A stretch of DNA of 64,000 bases from Dolomedes plantarius (lineage: Eukaryota; Arthropoda; Arachnida; Araneae; Dolomedidae). This document shows, piece after piece, positions 1 through 12,175 of the stretch. Location: contig OU015498.1 in assembly GCA_907164885.2 (NCBI GenBank), forward strand, positions 126,170,727 through 126,234,726, in the 5' to 3' direction. Numbering within the stretch: position 1 is the stretch's first letter; each line of letters opens with the position of its first letter. The translations under genes were made by a program, and so were the position numbers. Under the pieces are notes generated by a model. The model ran no database searches. It was given only the letters and a program-made list of their open reading frames with translations, and was not told the origin of the DNA.

Positions 1-14
1 TCTTTCTTTCTTTC
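1..14. repeat. (TTTC)n microsatellite at window edge
   Basis: Tandem TTTC units run to the first base of the window, so the true length is unknown. Confidence 0.7.
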
Positions 15-2700
15 ACAAATTTTAGGCCATTTTTAAGCATATTAAAGCATTAGATTACTCACGCTTTTATTGGATTCAGCAACTTCTAGTGTTTTCAAAG
101 TTTTAAAAGAATATACCTTAACTGATGTAGTATTCTCACCCTTTTATTTCTTTTGGGAGGAGAAATGGCTGAGTAGAGACACCATAAAATTCTCCTAATT
201 CCATATATTGGTACCCGAAATCTTATCTTCAATGCAATTTTAAATGGAATGAGATTTTAATACCAAAGCTTCGCACGATCCTTTTCTGGTAAATGGTGTT
301 TTGCATTTTATTTATGTATGCTTGTTAGATAAAACTTAAGGTTAAAGACGTTCAGAACAATAGGTATTATTTTAAAATAACGCATAAAATGACTAAGCAA
401 ATCACAAATCACAAATGCACAGAAACGAAACCCTAGGAGGTCGCTAAATGAGCCACTTTTATTTGCTGTGGACCCTACGAACACCAACCAATGATTCAGC
501 TACAACTATGGGTTATTGGAAGATTGGTCAGCTTGTAATAGATTGAGTGGTACTGTTACTTGGACCATATTTATACGAATTTTAACAAAATGCTTCCTGA
601 CGATATATCATCTAAGATAGAGAGTATCTCTGTTTGAATAAGATTATGACATTGTACAAAAGTATTGCCGCACAGGAAAACTTACTGGTGAAAACTTTCA
701 AAGATGTCACATCACGATTATAACACAAATGTATACATACAATTACATACCACAATACCCACAATATCCATAAAAGAGATTCACACCAATGTGAATCGCA
801 TTTGTGACATCCCAGTGCTTGCACAAAAACATTTTAAAACACATCATTTAATTCTTGTACATTTACCATTTAAGCTTTCTGTTTGGTTTCGTCCGATTGC
901 ACAGCACAGTGTCAATCCCATTTTGATAGCACAGATGTGAGTCTGAGACTCATATTTAACTTAGCTATAACACGGCAGTAATGCTATACGACGGCAATGC
1001 AGGCGTTATTGCTCCGTTATGAGTTAAAGCTACGTTTACATCATGTCACGTCACTAACGGTTCCTATGTACTCTGATCACGTGGTTGACTCATCCATCTG
1101 CATGACGGTTGGTCTGTTGGCACGGCGTACAAACTTAAACTATGTATTTACTGAAATGTAACGTAGAAACAATGCACACCTCATTGAGACTCCACCAATG
1201 ATAATTCCTCTTTCATGTAATTACTTAATAATTTTTCTCTGAAATAAGATAAGTTTACTGATACCAATTTCGTTTTTCTTGTTTTGAAACAGCGGGAATA
1301 TTAGTTTACCTCTACGAGTTTTAGACATGCTGCAAAATCGGAACACAAATTTATTTCGTTAGAGTAAGTGTCCAAAGACCGTCTCGTTGCCTGAAAAATA
1401 AGTCGTTGCTTAAAGTATGACAAGTGCGAAAGAAGAACATTATATAGAAGGTTATATTCTAACAAATTTTGGTGTGGAAACATTCAAAGTTTGCCCTAGA
1501 ATATTTGTTTTAGAAATCGAATAGGACATGGAAAGAAATTTATTTGTAGCCCCATATGAATTTCATCCTATATGCAAGAAGAAATCTTTCAATTTTTATA
1601 CTTCTATACTCAGTTTTAGATTTTCCTAATTGGCTTAATCATAATATTTTCATTACGAAGAATTTTTATTCAAAAGACATGAAGGAATAGTAAATTTTGC
1701 AAAATACACCTGATAAAAATTCTAGAATTACTTTGTCCTTCAAGGATTTTAATGCGCTAACATTAATACTTAAGGAAAACGAGTTGTCTGTCATTTTTTA
1801 ATTTATAATTAAATTATGTATGGTATGGAAACACATTTGAGTAATATAATTAATCGTTTAAATACTATTACGGTGATTCTATTAATCACAGGCCTTCCAT
1901 AAAGTAATTACTGACGACTAACATTGTCCTGAACATGAATAAATCCAAGACGTGCCATTTTTGTTTATTTTTAAAAATGGTAATAAAACACAGTATTCCT
2001 GTCATAAATGTTATGCATAAAACAAAATATCCGACATAAAATTATTTCGTGTAAGTAAAGATTTTAAGAATGTCTCAGTGATGAAAAATTATTACCTTGC
2101 TTGACGTTTATTGTGAAACAAAGAAAGTATATCAGAAACTTCTTTTATTGGTAACTTGGCGTGAAATATTTTAGTTTTGTAAAAGTATGTTTGTTTAAAA
2201 AAAAGCGAAGTGTGCAAAAGAAATTAATTTGCAACCACGCTTGAACTTTCTCCCGCAGGCACTAAAAACTTCTGTATTTAAAATCTTTTTTTTTCTTTGT
2301 TTCAGAATTTCACAAATTGTTTAATCATCAACTTTTCCCTGGCTATAAGGTTTGTTTAAACAAACATTTACCCAAAGTAAATGTACAAAATACGTTTGAT
2401 TAAAAATTCTCATATAAACCTATTTCGAACTCTACGGACATGATATGAAATTAATGGTCGTAAATAATAAGCATGAATTCAAAGCGAAAGAACTAACTTA
2501 CATTTGTTTCTTTGATATTAAATTATCTGACACGCTAAAGGAAAATCAATTAAAAATGCATTTCTGTAGTATACTCCTATATTTGAATAGTATTGTACTT
2601 TAATATTATTGAGATTTAAAATTTAAGAAGTTATTATAAGAGGTATGTTATGTGATGTCTTACAAATGTATATGACTATTAAAAGAATAATCTATATATA
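15..2700. other. AT-rich non-coding stretch
   Basis: No open reading frame in this stretch longer than about 80 codons, no family motif and no terminal repeats that I can recognise. The longest frames (around 612-940 and 1301-1483) are low-complexity and unsupported. It may be intergenic or intronic. Confidence 0.5.
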
Positions 2701-2704
2701 TTAT

Positions 2705-3240
2705 TTCTAAAAGGTGCTTTTTGTTTCATCCCTTCACCCCCCCCCTCTTCATATTTAAACAAAATCAATAAATGAAGTACTATTTTAAAGATTAAGATCT
2801 CCGCTTCGTGCTTATTGTTAATTTAGAATTACATATTTCATTGTTTGTTTAAAAATCGAAGTATAAACATTATGTACAATTTTTCTTCCCCTAGATGGCG
2901 CGCGCTAGATTATTATTATTATTTTTTATTTTATCATTATCAATCCCACTGAACTTTTAAATTTAAAAATAGTTTGCCTTTACTATCATTCTGTGACTTC
3001 ATTAAAGAGTTTCTTCATTGGCAACATCCGCGTGCGTGTACATTATTCCTTTTGCATGGGAAAAACCATATATATCATTTCTAAAAGTTTTTTTGTTTTG
3101 TTTTACCCTTTTATCCCTTCATACTGAACTAAAATCAACAAATGAGATACCATTTTAAAGATAAAGTTCTCCGCTTCTGACGAATTCTTAATTCAGAATG
3201 ACACATTGTACTGTTTGTTTAAAAATCGAAGTGTAAAATT
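2705..3240 (+). repeat. Direct repeat pair, ~165 bp units
   Basis: Positions 2708-2870 and about 3081-3240 are diverged copies of the same sequence in the same orientation. Shared landmarks are a T-rich start, CCCTTCA, AAAATCAAYAAATGARRTAC, TTTTAAAGATWAAG, CTCCGCTTC and TTGTTTAAAAATCGAAGT. The units are separated by about 200 bp containing a TTA-rich tract. No terminal inverted repeat was seen. They could be remnants of one MITE family or a local duplication. Confidence 0.7.
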
Positions 3241-6050
3241 GACTTTAGGACCTAAAGTTCTTTCTCTGGATGCGTCGAAACGGCACAGTCAAATAGTGTG
3301 CACAAAGAGGGTTTTTAATATAAATATCCCATTTTCCACCAGTTTGAGTATATTTAAATTTTGATATTGTCTACAAAGTTGTTTTGACATGTACATATCA
3401 CACGTTCCCCTATTTAGTATCATGCATCACCTCCAAAATTGTGGCCAAAGGAGTTTTATTTATGGGTTTTGTATAATCCTTACGCACCATTGTTATTTGA
3501 CAAATGAACAATTGCTACAAATGAAGAGGTTCTTCTTTCATCCTAGAACAAATCACCGACCTCTCTATAAAATTTATCATATTTTAATTGCATGTGTAAT
3601 GGACGCACGAGCCACCTAGTTTTCTAATATTCATCAACATTTATGAAATGTTCATCTAAGGAGTAAGTATAGTAATATATCTTCATATATGTCTGACTCT
3701 TTACTAAATATTTTCTTGAATGCCTATTAATTTCAAGGAAAATTATTCTTTTTATAATTTATTAAGATATCATGTATAACAAATGACCACATAATTCCAT
3801 TAATTTTAATATACAACATATATATTTTACCTTTTAAATGAAAAGGTAATTTTCAATAAAAAAGTAATTTTTTTCCAATTTTAACACGTATATTTAAAAA
3901 TGCGTGCAAATCGTTTTAGCAAGTATATATCGCTCATTTTCGTATTTATTAACTTAAGCTTAAATTAAAAAATCATCTGCTGAAAACTACGGTTATTCGT
4001 CGCAACGCAAGTATTCGTTTGATATACTCGTAGTCAATCTGGACAAACAGTAATTTGTTTAGTTCCTGCCAAAATTCAAAGGCTTCATTCCTTTGATCCT
4101 CTATAAGTAAATATAAAGGATCAAAGGTATAAAGCATGAGTTTTAACCGTTATTAAAAAATATCTCTTTTGATTTTTACTAATAATAGGGTCTAAAATGC
4201 TATTAAAAAGATCTTTTTTAAAATATCTCGTAAATACGGTAAAATAAAGAAAATTAAAAGTGACTAACAGATGATTTATTCACAAGGTACTTAAGCAAAC
4301 AGTCAAAATAGTTTTACATATAAAATCATTACATTCTAGTTATCATACATAGCCTACTCTGGATACCAAACACAACTTCATTAATTCTAACTTCACAATT
4401 GTCAATCCCACCTATTATGAACATGTGGTATCGTTCTGCTTAACATATGGTGTCAAGAAAATTTTATAAAAATTATAACATCGCCACTAATTTTTCGCGA
4501 GTAGTTCTTCTTTTTCAAGCTGAACAAGTCTTCTGCTTGTATCACATTCCAGTACCCTGGTTTTCTTCATCTACCTGGTAATAGGTTGAAAGCCGTGTTT
4601 TTGAACAACAGCGTATAAACTAAAAATGATAGAGCAATACTTCACATATTACAAAAACTGTTATTTACCTATTACATTATTATTAGATAGCGGTTAATCT
4701 TTAGAATATTAAATGTACCTTGTCATATAGCTTTATTCCCAAGGAAAAAATCGAAAGTGTTATAACTCCTAACACTTACTACTCTCCTAACCCTACACTC
4801 CTAAGTTTAACGATTCATTATTGAAGGTATAATTTATTCTGAGTTGGCGTCTATGGAGTATCACGTGATGGCTCTCGTTGTTAATTTGACGCATCAAATT
4901 TTGAATATATTTGAACATTTTGACTCCTTCTCCTTTTTGTAACTAGATAGTGTTGTTATAGCTGCATAAATTTATCAACATAAAGTATTGTATTCAGTTT
5001 TCAATAACTCACTTACATCGATGTTTCTTAAAAAAAGGCGTGTACAGAACTATTTTATTACGTACTTTTAAAAAACGGAGAAGAAAATTCAAGATCCATT
5101 ATAACTGAAGATAAATCGAAGCTTGAAATATTTTAGTGAAAATAGAGATGAGTGCTATAAACTTAAAAAAGAGACAGTAATGTAGAGAAAGAAATGATTG
5201 ACGGTTTTGAAGAGATTCTGGAAAATGCGAAACATTTCTACCCGAGCGAAAATAAATACTCGTAGAACGGACGAAGATTAAATAATCCGAAAGAGAAAAC
5301 CGAAACACAAATTATTTAAACTGTTACACAATTCTTTATAATCCCCAGTTGCGTAAAGGGACAAATATTTACTAATACCGATTTTATCTTGTGATGACTT
5401 ATAATTCCTCTTTATGTAATTTCTCTCCTGTGCTGCTTTCTGTTGACTTCTAGAATAAGTATAAACTATAAAAAAATGTTCCTTCTTCAAGGATAAGTTT
5501 TACTAAAGAATTACAAATAAAGGTAGTCGTAAATGCTTACCATTTTCAAATATAATGGTTTTGAATGGCTTGGAAATCAAGTTAGGTCATGCCATCCTTC
5601 TATATGAAATGTCTCTTGTTATTAAATTTTATGTAGCGAAATTTAGTTTTTTTAGTGACATGTTTAAAACAGTTTTTATAGTTATTTAAATTTTCTTGTA
5701 TAATTTCGTATTAGCTGTGTGTTTGAAATACGGTTCTTTTTGTATAAGCTCTTCATTTGTGGTGTGAATGAAACACAACGGTTTTTATATCGAACGCAAT
5801 GTTTTCTTTATTTTCTGCTGTAGTAATGTTTCTTTATTGTCTGTTGTGTTCAGTTGTTAATTCCCATCAAATTTAGGCTTGATACCATAGGTTAAAATTG
5901 CAATGCTTAACATATATTTTTACCTGTGATTAAGTTAAAATTTTGGATTATAAACAATGTAAAACTGTCGGTTTTTCAGTAACTTTTTCAGCCAATGTAT
6001 TATTTAAAATGTAGTTTCAAATACCATGAATGGGCATTTTCAAATTGATT
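3241..6050. other. AT-rich non-coding stretch
   Basis: No supported gene. It contains a short inverted repeat at 4090-4127, described separately. Small frames at 3389-3619 and 5099-5490 show no family resemblance. Confidence 0.5.
4090..4127. repeat. 11 bp perfect inverted repeat (stem-loop)
   Basis: CCTTTGATCCT at 4090-4100 is the exact reverse complement of AGGATCAAAGG at 4117-4127. The 16-base AT-rich loop would allow a hairpin. There is no adjacent gene to give it a role. Confidence 0.6.
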
Positions 6051-6237
6051 AGTCTAGAACAGGGTTTCCCAATCTGTAGCTCACGACCCCCGTGTTTTTT
6101 GGGGATGGTTTTTTTCAATTAAAATAACTTAATAGTGAATTCCACAGAAAAACTTTTTAATATTTATTTACCATGAAACTGTATGGAAGTGATTAAAAGG
6201 AACACCTCGCATTCAAAGCGCAAACTCAGTTCGTTAG

Positions 6238-6566
6238 AAATCTACCGCTTTCATTCAGTTGTAAATCAAAATTACTATTATGTACATCGCTGACAAATGC
6301 ACTGCATTGTACACTAATGGCGGCTGGTGCACTTAAAATCTGTTGTGGCTGCAATGTGCTCCAAGTTCTCAAAATTACCTCTAGAGGTGCGGGGTCAAGA
6401 GTTATGGTCTCGTAACTCGGTTCAAAATTACGGGACTGGTCCTTTGGCCAAATCGGACTCCGACCCTTGTGGTGCCAGTCAAAACAGGAGTCCCACCTCC
6501 ATCGCCCATAGCCTTCGGGTGTTGATCTGATGTTGTTGTCGGTCAAGTGGCATAAGTAACAACAGC
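6238..6566 (+). mobile_element. SINE-like repeat, family B, copy 1
   Basis: Non-coding, GC-richer block of about 330 bp. It matches the reverse complement of 34243-34622 over most of its length: CGCTGACAAA, GGCGCCTGGTGCAC-like, GCTGCAATGT, a CCTCTRGAGGTGC segment, GGTTCAAAATTACGG, and a tail with CCTTGTGGTGCC. It ends in an AAC-rich tail (TAACAACAG). Its central and 3' part also matches the tRNA-headed family A at 19154, 31777 and 49579, but the first ~150 bp do not. I could not identify a clear pol III promoter in this head. The frames at 6226-6751 are shadows of the repeat. Confidence 0.7.
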
Positions 6567-6889
6567 ACAAATTCTATACAGCCATTTTCTCTTTTATCAC
6601 ACTGTGCTGTCACGTTTGGAAAATTACTATTGTAGCTTCTCCAGCAAAATAAATACCAACAAAAAGATAGTTTTATTTCTGTTCTACAATTCTGAATCAA
6701 CATGTTACAGACATTATTTTTTTGAGGTTCTGTTCTGTCCAATTGTTGCATTTACACACCTATAACTGAGGGATGAATGTTTTTTAATGTTTTCCCTGTC
6801 TTACAAATTTCTTACAAATATAATATTTTTAAATCAAACATTAATTTGAAATTAAATTATGAAGAATGAATTTTATAGTTTTTCTTTGT

Positions 6890-7188
6890 CTTAAAATACA
6901 GCTGTTTATCTATCAGCATACTGGAAACAGCCAAGAAAGCATTGCAAATAGCATAAAAAATAGAATTTTCTATACACGGTCAAAATGACCGGTAGCCATA
7001 ATTCTAGGTATACTCAGTAATATTGGCAAAAGTAATTACTTAAAATGAATAAAACTAAAACTACGCAACATTCGTAAGGTTTTAAGAAAAGTAAAAAATT
7101 ATCAATATTATACATAAGAAAATAAAAAGTTATGCTATTGGAAATTGGATTTCCGATCAAAATGACCGCCACCGTAATTCTAGTGTTA
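6890..7188 (-). mobile_element. piggyBac-type terminal fragment with duplicated ends
   Basis: The right edge reads CCGTAATTCTAGTG followed by TTAA (7184 region). Its reverse complement, TTAACACTAGAATTACGG, resembles the TIR of the complete MITE at 18272-18861. The subterminal motif TCAAAATGACCG occurs twice in the same orientation, at about 6980 and 7157, each followed by a GTAATTCTAG-like sequence. The left boundary is unclear. It is probably a relic carrying tandem copies of one end. Confidence 0.5.
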
Positions 7189-7852
7189 AATCAAAATATG
7201 CAGAAGTTGGGGGCGTAGGGTGTGTAGAACGTCTTGAAGGGGGTTGGTGACTCGAAAAGGTTCGAAAGAGAAATACGATCATCCATTGGAATACGGTGAA
7301 AGAATTGACCAAGACCTACAAATTAAAGCCAGACAGAAAAGTTATAACTTCCATGCCTGCCAGGGAAACTGATCCATAATTCTTCTGGTTCCAAGACTAG
7401 CACCTTAGTTATCTGGTTATCCTCTGATATCTCTTATCTTCTGAGTAACCACTTTCAAATCATACTAAGCATTAAAGTGTGTACAAAAGTCAATAAGATT
7501 TTTATTTTACGTTAGCCGATAAGTAAATATAAAATACTGGAATTTTATTTTTGTAATCTAACTTAAATTTATGAATAATTGCATTCTTTTAAAGTGGTGG
7601 TTGTATTTTATATAACCATACAATAAAATATTTATTATTAAGTAACATTACAAATAAACATTAAAGCACAGAAAGGGGACAAATACATATTACTTTTCAG
7701 TGAATAAAATTATACCCCTGGGACGTTAATAACCCCTTTTCTGTTATAAAAGGAAATTTATTTCATATTTTTAATTTATAGTTTAGAGTAATTATAAAAA
7801 TGTCTTTTATTAAATGTGAAATAAAATTCTTCAAGTAACTTTTTCAAAACCC

Positions 7853-8160
7853 TTGCCTTGGAGCAAAAAATTATTTGTTGTCTCTAAATGGCCCAGATGT
7901 AAAATGTTGGCCGTGTTTAGACTAGCCACTGGCCATGACTGTCTCCTGGAACATTTACACTGCTTCAACATTGTTTCTAGTCCTTTCTGCAGACTCTGTG
8001 ACTTGGGACGTGTCATGAACTATGGACATTTGTTTCATTACCTTACACTTACCAAACATTCTCTTGTGGACCGCCATTAGGAGGGTAGGGGACTTCTGGA
8101 TTCATAGACAATTTCTGCGTTTTTTTTTTGTTGTGTGTGTGTTTGTTTATTGTGTTGTGT
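7853..8160 (+). pseudogene. 3' end of a non-LTR retrotransposon polyprotein
   Basis: The + frame from 7853 encodes FRLATGHDCLLEHLHCFNI followed by a C-x2-C pair (PFCRLCDLG), then GHLFHYLTL where related elements have a conserved H and C. It ends SLVDRH* and is followed by T-rich and GT-rich 3' sequence. This order, an FRLxTGHxxLxxHL helix followed by a Cys/His cluster and a short tail, is typical of the region after RNase H in CR1/Jockey-like non-LTR retrotransposons of arthropods. Only about 75 codons remain. Reverse transcriptase and endonuclease are absent, and the last conserved Cys is lost, so it is a 5'-truncated dead copy, as usual for target-primed insertions. A related copy lies at 62363-62905 on the other strand. 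Family assignment is from memory of such proteins. Confidence 0.75.
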
Positions 8161-8229
8161 GTAGCAGTGAAAGTTAATTAATGATTAAAGATTGGGAGTT
8201 ATTATATATATTAATTACTTATTAATAAT

Positions 8230-9130
8230 GATGTGACTGAGAAGCAATGATAGCAATATAAAAAGGAAACGCAAAGTCGGTACCTCGGAATATGACTGTT
8301 GAATCACTATGGACAGCTGGCACTCGTAATGACGAACTTCGTTGTCTTATCATCGCACGGAACTGGGGCACTTTCTTGTCTGGTATAAGGCTCCGTATGT
8401 CATTGCAGACACTCTACGCTCATCGTCGTTTCTCTAACTCCGTCATCCTTGCAGACCCACGGCACGGGACACTGGGCGCTCGACAACTTCTATCTCCAAA
8501 CTTTTAATTCACTCTCCTCATAGGTATATGTGCCTTGACAACACTTCTATATCTCAAAAATCTTCTGACTCACTCTGAGTTGTTAGGTTATCTCTACCTT
8601 CACACTATTTCTCATTTCATATTATTTTCATATTAATGTCTCCGCCTCTTATAATTTCCATTGGTCATATAATTATCATGCCATCGCCATTCGTCCGTGG
8701 CTGCCTCTTCTCAATCCCCTTTTTACCAATGCGCATAGAGAGCGGGATTTATAAATTCTCCCTCAAATTTAACTTTTTTCCCATGTTTCGGCTTCAAGCA
8801 GGTGGTCTGTTTTATAGCCATCATAAATTTTCTTTTCTTCTCTTCGTGAAATTCATTCTCTTCAACTTTTATCTTCTATTTCTTGCTACAGACACAATGT
8901 CTAAATTTCGTTTCGGTATATTGCTGGCTTTCTTCCCTTCTCTTTTTATTGCCCGTCATTTGCCATGTTTCTTTCTTGCATTTAACAATTATTTTACGTT
9001 GTCCTGTACTTTTCAATGCTCCTGCCCCTGGCCGTGACACTACTGTCATGTCCCTATGACATTGTGCTTTTTTCTGGCTGTAGTTGTCTTTTAATCTGTA
9101 CCATTTGAAATAAAACTTCTTCAAAACTTA
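8230..9130. other. Pyrimidine-rich block of unknown origin
   Basis: This stretch is clearly richer in C and in CT runs on the + strand than its surroundings. It starts near a TATA-like AATATAAAAAGG (8257 region) and ends with an AATAAA-type signal (GAAATAAAACTTC, 9108 region). That layout suits an LTR or an untranslated region, but no TG...CA ends or target duplication were found. Frames of 71 aa (8292-8507), 133 aa (8636-9037, hydrophobic because of the T-rich composition) and 82 aa on the minus strand (8876-9124, basic) lack recognisable domains. It may be a degenerate retroelement segment. Confidence 0.35.
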
Positions 9131-9203
9131 CTAACGGTGAAAGCGTGTTTAAAAAAAATAAGTATATAAAAACATAAGAAGCAAAATTGTTTATAATACT
9201 TAA

Positions 9204-9638
9204 TAATTACAAGATAAAAAGAACTTTTTATATACCATGTTCTTTAATTTTGTGTTGAATCATGTAAATTTGACAATTCTATGTATTAATAAATACTTTT
9301 TTAAAATTTTTTGATGAATCAACCCATCAACTTGAAAGAAAATGAAGTTAATTGGAAGTTAACTTGCGTTTAACTTTTTGTTCCCGTCCCGGCCGATAGA
9401 TAACTGAACCAGTCTACAAAGCAAAATTAATTGTAAATGTATTAAATTCTGCTTAAATATGGCTAAAAGTTTTAAAATAATGCCTTTTCATCGTGTTCTG
9501 AGCTATTCTAAAAGTTTTAAATGTCTAGCTAGTCGAGAAGTTAATTAAAAATCGATTGCAAGATTTCTACCGGACAAACACACACACACACACACACAAA
9601 CAAACAAACATGAAGGCTAGTTAATAAAAACATGGTAA
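9204..9638 (+). repeat. Dispersed repeat family D, copy 1
   Basis: About 435 bp matching 59410-59834 almost end to end, and matching 21601-21720 plus 23175-23482. Landmarks are AATTACAAGATAAAAAGAAC, GAAAATGAAGTTA, CCCGGCCRATAGAT, TTCTGAGCTATTC, AAAATCGATTGCAAG and the terminal TTAATAAAAACATGGTAA. Similarity stops abruptly after CATGGTAA in all copies. A (CA)n/(CAAA)n microsatellite has expanded at 9578-9610. No protein is encoded. Confidence 0.85.
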
Positions 9639-11530
9639 AAATAGATGAGATTGATTATATGGGTCTTTTAGCATTTTATCAAGTATATGTGTTCCTCCTG
9701 AAACAAATTTGAGTACACTGATAAATTTACACAATATGATTTCATACCTTTAAAATAAACATTTAAAAATGCTAATTGTGAGTAATATAGGCAACTTAAA
9801 TCTCATTACGTTAGTTGTAGCCCGACCTGCATAACACCGTAAAGTACCGTAAAATGCTTAACGCAGGAGGTGGTTCACCAACGGTATTTTGCTGTAGGTA
9901 TTTTAAGGTTAAACATTTAACCTCTTATTATTCTCCCAATTATTTAGCTATCTTTCCATACCTCTACAAAGCATTTAACGTAATAAATAGCTGCAAATAT
10001 AAACAGTAGTTACAAGTGCATACGCTATCCCAATTCTAAAAAGCTGCCGGGTACTACATTTGAAAATTTTCGCCGGTATGGAATGTAAAAATCACATTAG
10101 CAATATCTGAAATTTATCTTTCCAATCAATGACTAATTTATGCAGACTAAATTATATATTATGTAACACTTCGTATGAACTTTCATTAGAGATGTTAGTA
10201 ATCAGAATAACATTACGAATACAACATATCACGTAATATTGAAAGATAATTCACAAAGCCTGAGAAGAGAGAACTTAAATTAGCATTTTAAATAATTTAC
10301 ATACGTAATAACGAAAATACGTGCGTAAAATTAAAATGTAATTTTATTCAAATATTTCCTTCGTAATTAATACTATACAACACTTAATAAACATTTTATT
10401 TAAAATATTTTCTTCTATATTACTAAAATATGCATGAACCATCTGAAAAGAATAATGATTCTACATCCTTCAAAATGGTTATTAAAATCTTGCCAATACT
10501 AAAGTATTATGTAAGGAAATATTCTGTAATTTCCAATTATAAATTTTATAGTTAATTTTTAGAAATATTATGAAATACTTTAGCTAACATTAGTAATTAT
10601 TGTTTATCAAAATTCTTTTTTATATTTCGAATTGTGGTCGTTCTGACAACTTTAAAATTGCATCATAGGGCAAAATGGACGTATGCATTTATTTAAATAA
10701 AATACCTTCACTTTTGAAGCACCATAATTAGTATAATAAAAATCTAACTTAACATTTATAATTTAAATATTACACAGATTGCTAAAATATTAAGGACAAA
10801 TGTTTAATAAAGACATAAAAATAGGAACAATGCATTAAATATTTTTCAAATTTGTGAACTAAGAGAATTGTACACAATTAAAATTTCTCATTATAAATAG
10901 TAGAATGTAGACTTTTAATATGAAACGAAAATGTATTTTGAGTTTCAGTAAACGGATCATAGATTTTATTTGCATTATAAAAAACGCAATCTTGAAAAAC
11001 AGGAAATATTTATTTTCCATGACAAAAATATTATTTTCTTTATTTTTTTTATATGATCTCCTATCAAACGATCAAAGATATTTATGGGATAGCCTTTCTT
11101 ATGACTACTTCAATTACTTTTGAGAATTTTCAGACATATGCTTTTATAGATTTAGAGATGCAATGAAATCTCTTTAGGCGCAGTGCATAGACGTAACTTA
11201 AAGTTTTCTGTGAAAAATCAGCTTAGATATATCTCTAAACACTCCCCAGAAACATTTTCTTAACGTTAACGTCATTTGTCACATAAAACTTGGTTGATGT
11301 CAATGAATATTTGTACTTCAGTTGTTACCAATTTTTTATTTCTTGGAGATATTTAACTATAAGTAAAAACATAAATGAATATATATATATATATATAATA
11401 TTTAAATTTCTCGCGATGATACATTGATACAATAAGTTAATAATTTATGAAATTTATGTGTCCATAAGGTATAATTAATACATAGAATGGAACTTTAATA
11501 ATGACAACCATGTATGTACAAAGGGTACAG
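9639..11530. other. AT-rich non-coding stretch
   Basis: No supported gene. There is a short (TA)n tract near 11380-11397. The 67-codon frame at 10920-11123 is AT-driven and matches nothing I know. Confidence 0.5.
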
Positions 11531-11551
11531 AAGAGATACAGGGTTGAACAT

Positions 11552-12115
11552 TTATAGCCCTTTAAAGTAGTAATCCGCGTTGTTTGCCACCCGTTCTCAG
11601 ATTTCTGGAAGCTGCGGGATGCAGTTGGTAGCACCTGTTCTGTTGATCCTTCTAATGGAGCGGTTTACAACCTGCAGAATATCTGGAATGGTATGGCAAC
11701 GAATGCCTCTGACCAGTTCCGTAAATTTGGGGGTGAGATCAAAGTCACAGGGACTTAAGCCTGCAGAATATAGAGGATGGTAGAGCATTTCCTAGCCCCA
11801 GCGAGCAAGCACATTAGTGACAGTTGCGATGTATGCGCATCATTGTCATGCAAGATGGCATCCATCGTTAAAAGCTTTGATTCAGCGTGCTATCGTTCGG
11901 CACGGTAATACGGAAACCCTATACGTCTCACCAAGACCTTGAAAACACTGCTGTGCTGTACATTCTCTGGGGCACATTCGATTTTCAAACATATTCGCTG
12001 CTCCTGCTTCGAAAACATCATTCCAGCAGTTCCATAAAACGAATTGTTTGGAACGATAGTCCGGCAACTGAAACATGGCTGTGTTCGACCTATATTCGTG
12101 CAGGCGTATGACGTT
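11552..12115 (-). pseudogene. mariner-type transposase, C-terminal half (broken)
   Basis: Read on the minus strand, the sequence encodes LHDNDAHTSQLSLM (the HDNARPH-type motif around the second catalytic Asp), then YHPLYSAGLSPCDFDL (YSPDLSPCDFDLFPK-type motif around the third). It continues RGIRCHTIPDILQVVNRSIR, INRTGA and DYYFKGL* at 11552. This order is that of mariner-family DDE transposases, nuclear enzymes that cut and paste their own element. Breaks: at least one in-frame stop where a Trp codon is expected just before EMLYHP, and a reading-frame change within the HDN motif. The N-terminal DNA-binding domain was not found. Upstream, 11890-12115 keeps a cysteine-containing open segment that may be the middle of the protein. 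TIRs were not recognised. Confidence 0.8.
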
Positions 12116-12175
12116 TGTAGCAGTAGGTTTGTTGCAGTAGGTTTGTAGCAGACATTTGTAGCAGTGACGGTTGTA
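12112..12175 (+). repeat. Minisatellite, ~13 bp unit
   Basis: Four to five imperfect copies of a GTTTGTAGCAGTA-like unit lie just beyond the 5' side of the mariner relic. Confidence 0.6.

Noticed and set aside
6068..6160. hAT-like start (CAGGGTTTCCCAATCTGTAG)
   Set aside because: It resembles common hAT/MITE ends, but I found no matching inverted end or 8 bp duplication within reach.
8636..9037. 133-codon hydrophobic frame that might be a membrane protein
   Set aside because: The hydrophobicity comes from CT-rich DNA (Phe, Leu, Ser, Pro codons). There is no conserved motif and no supporting context.
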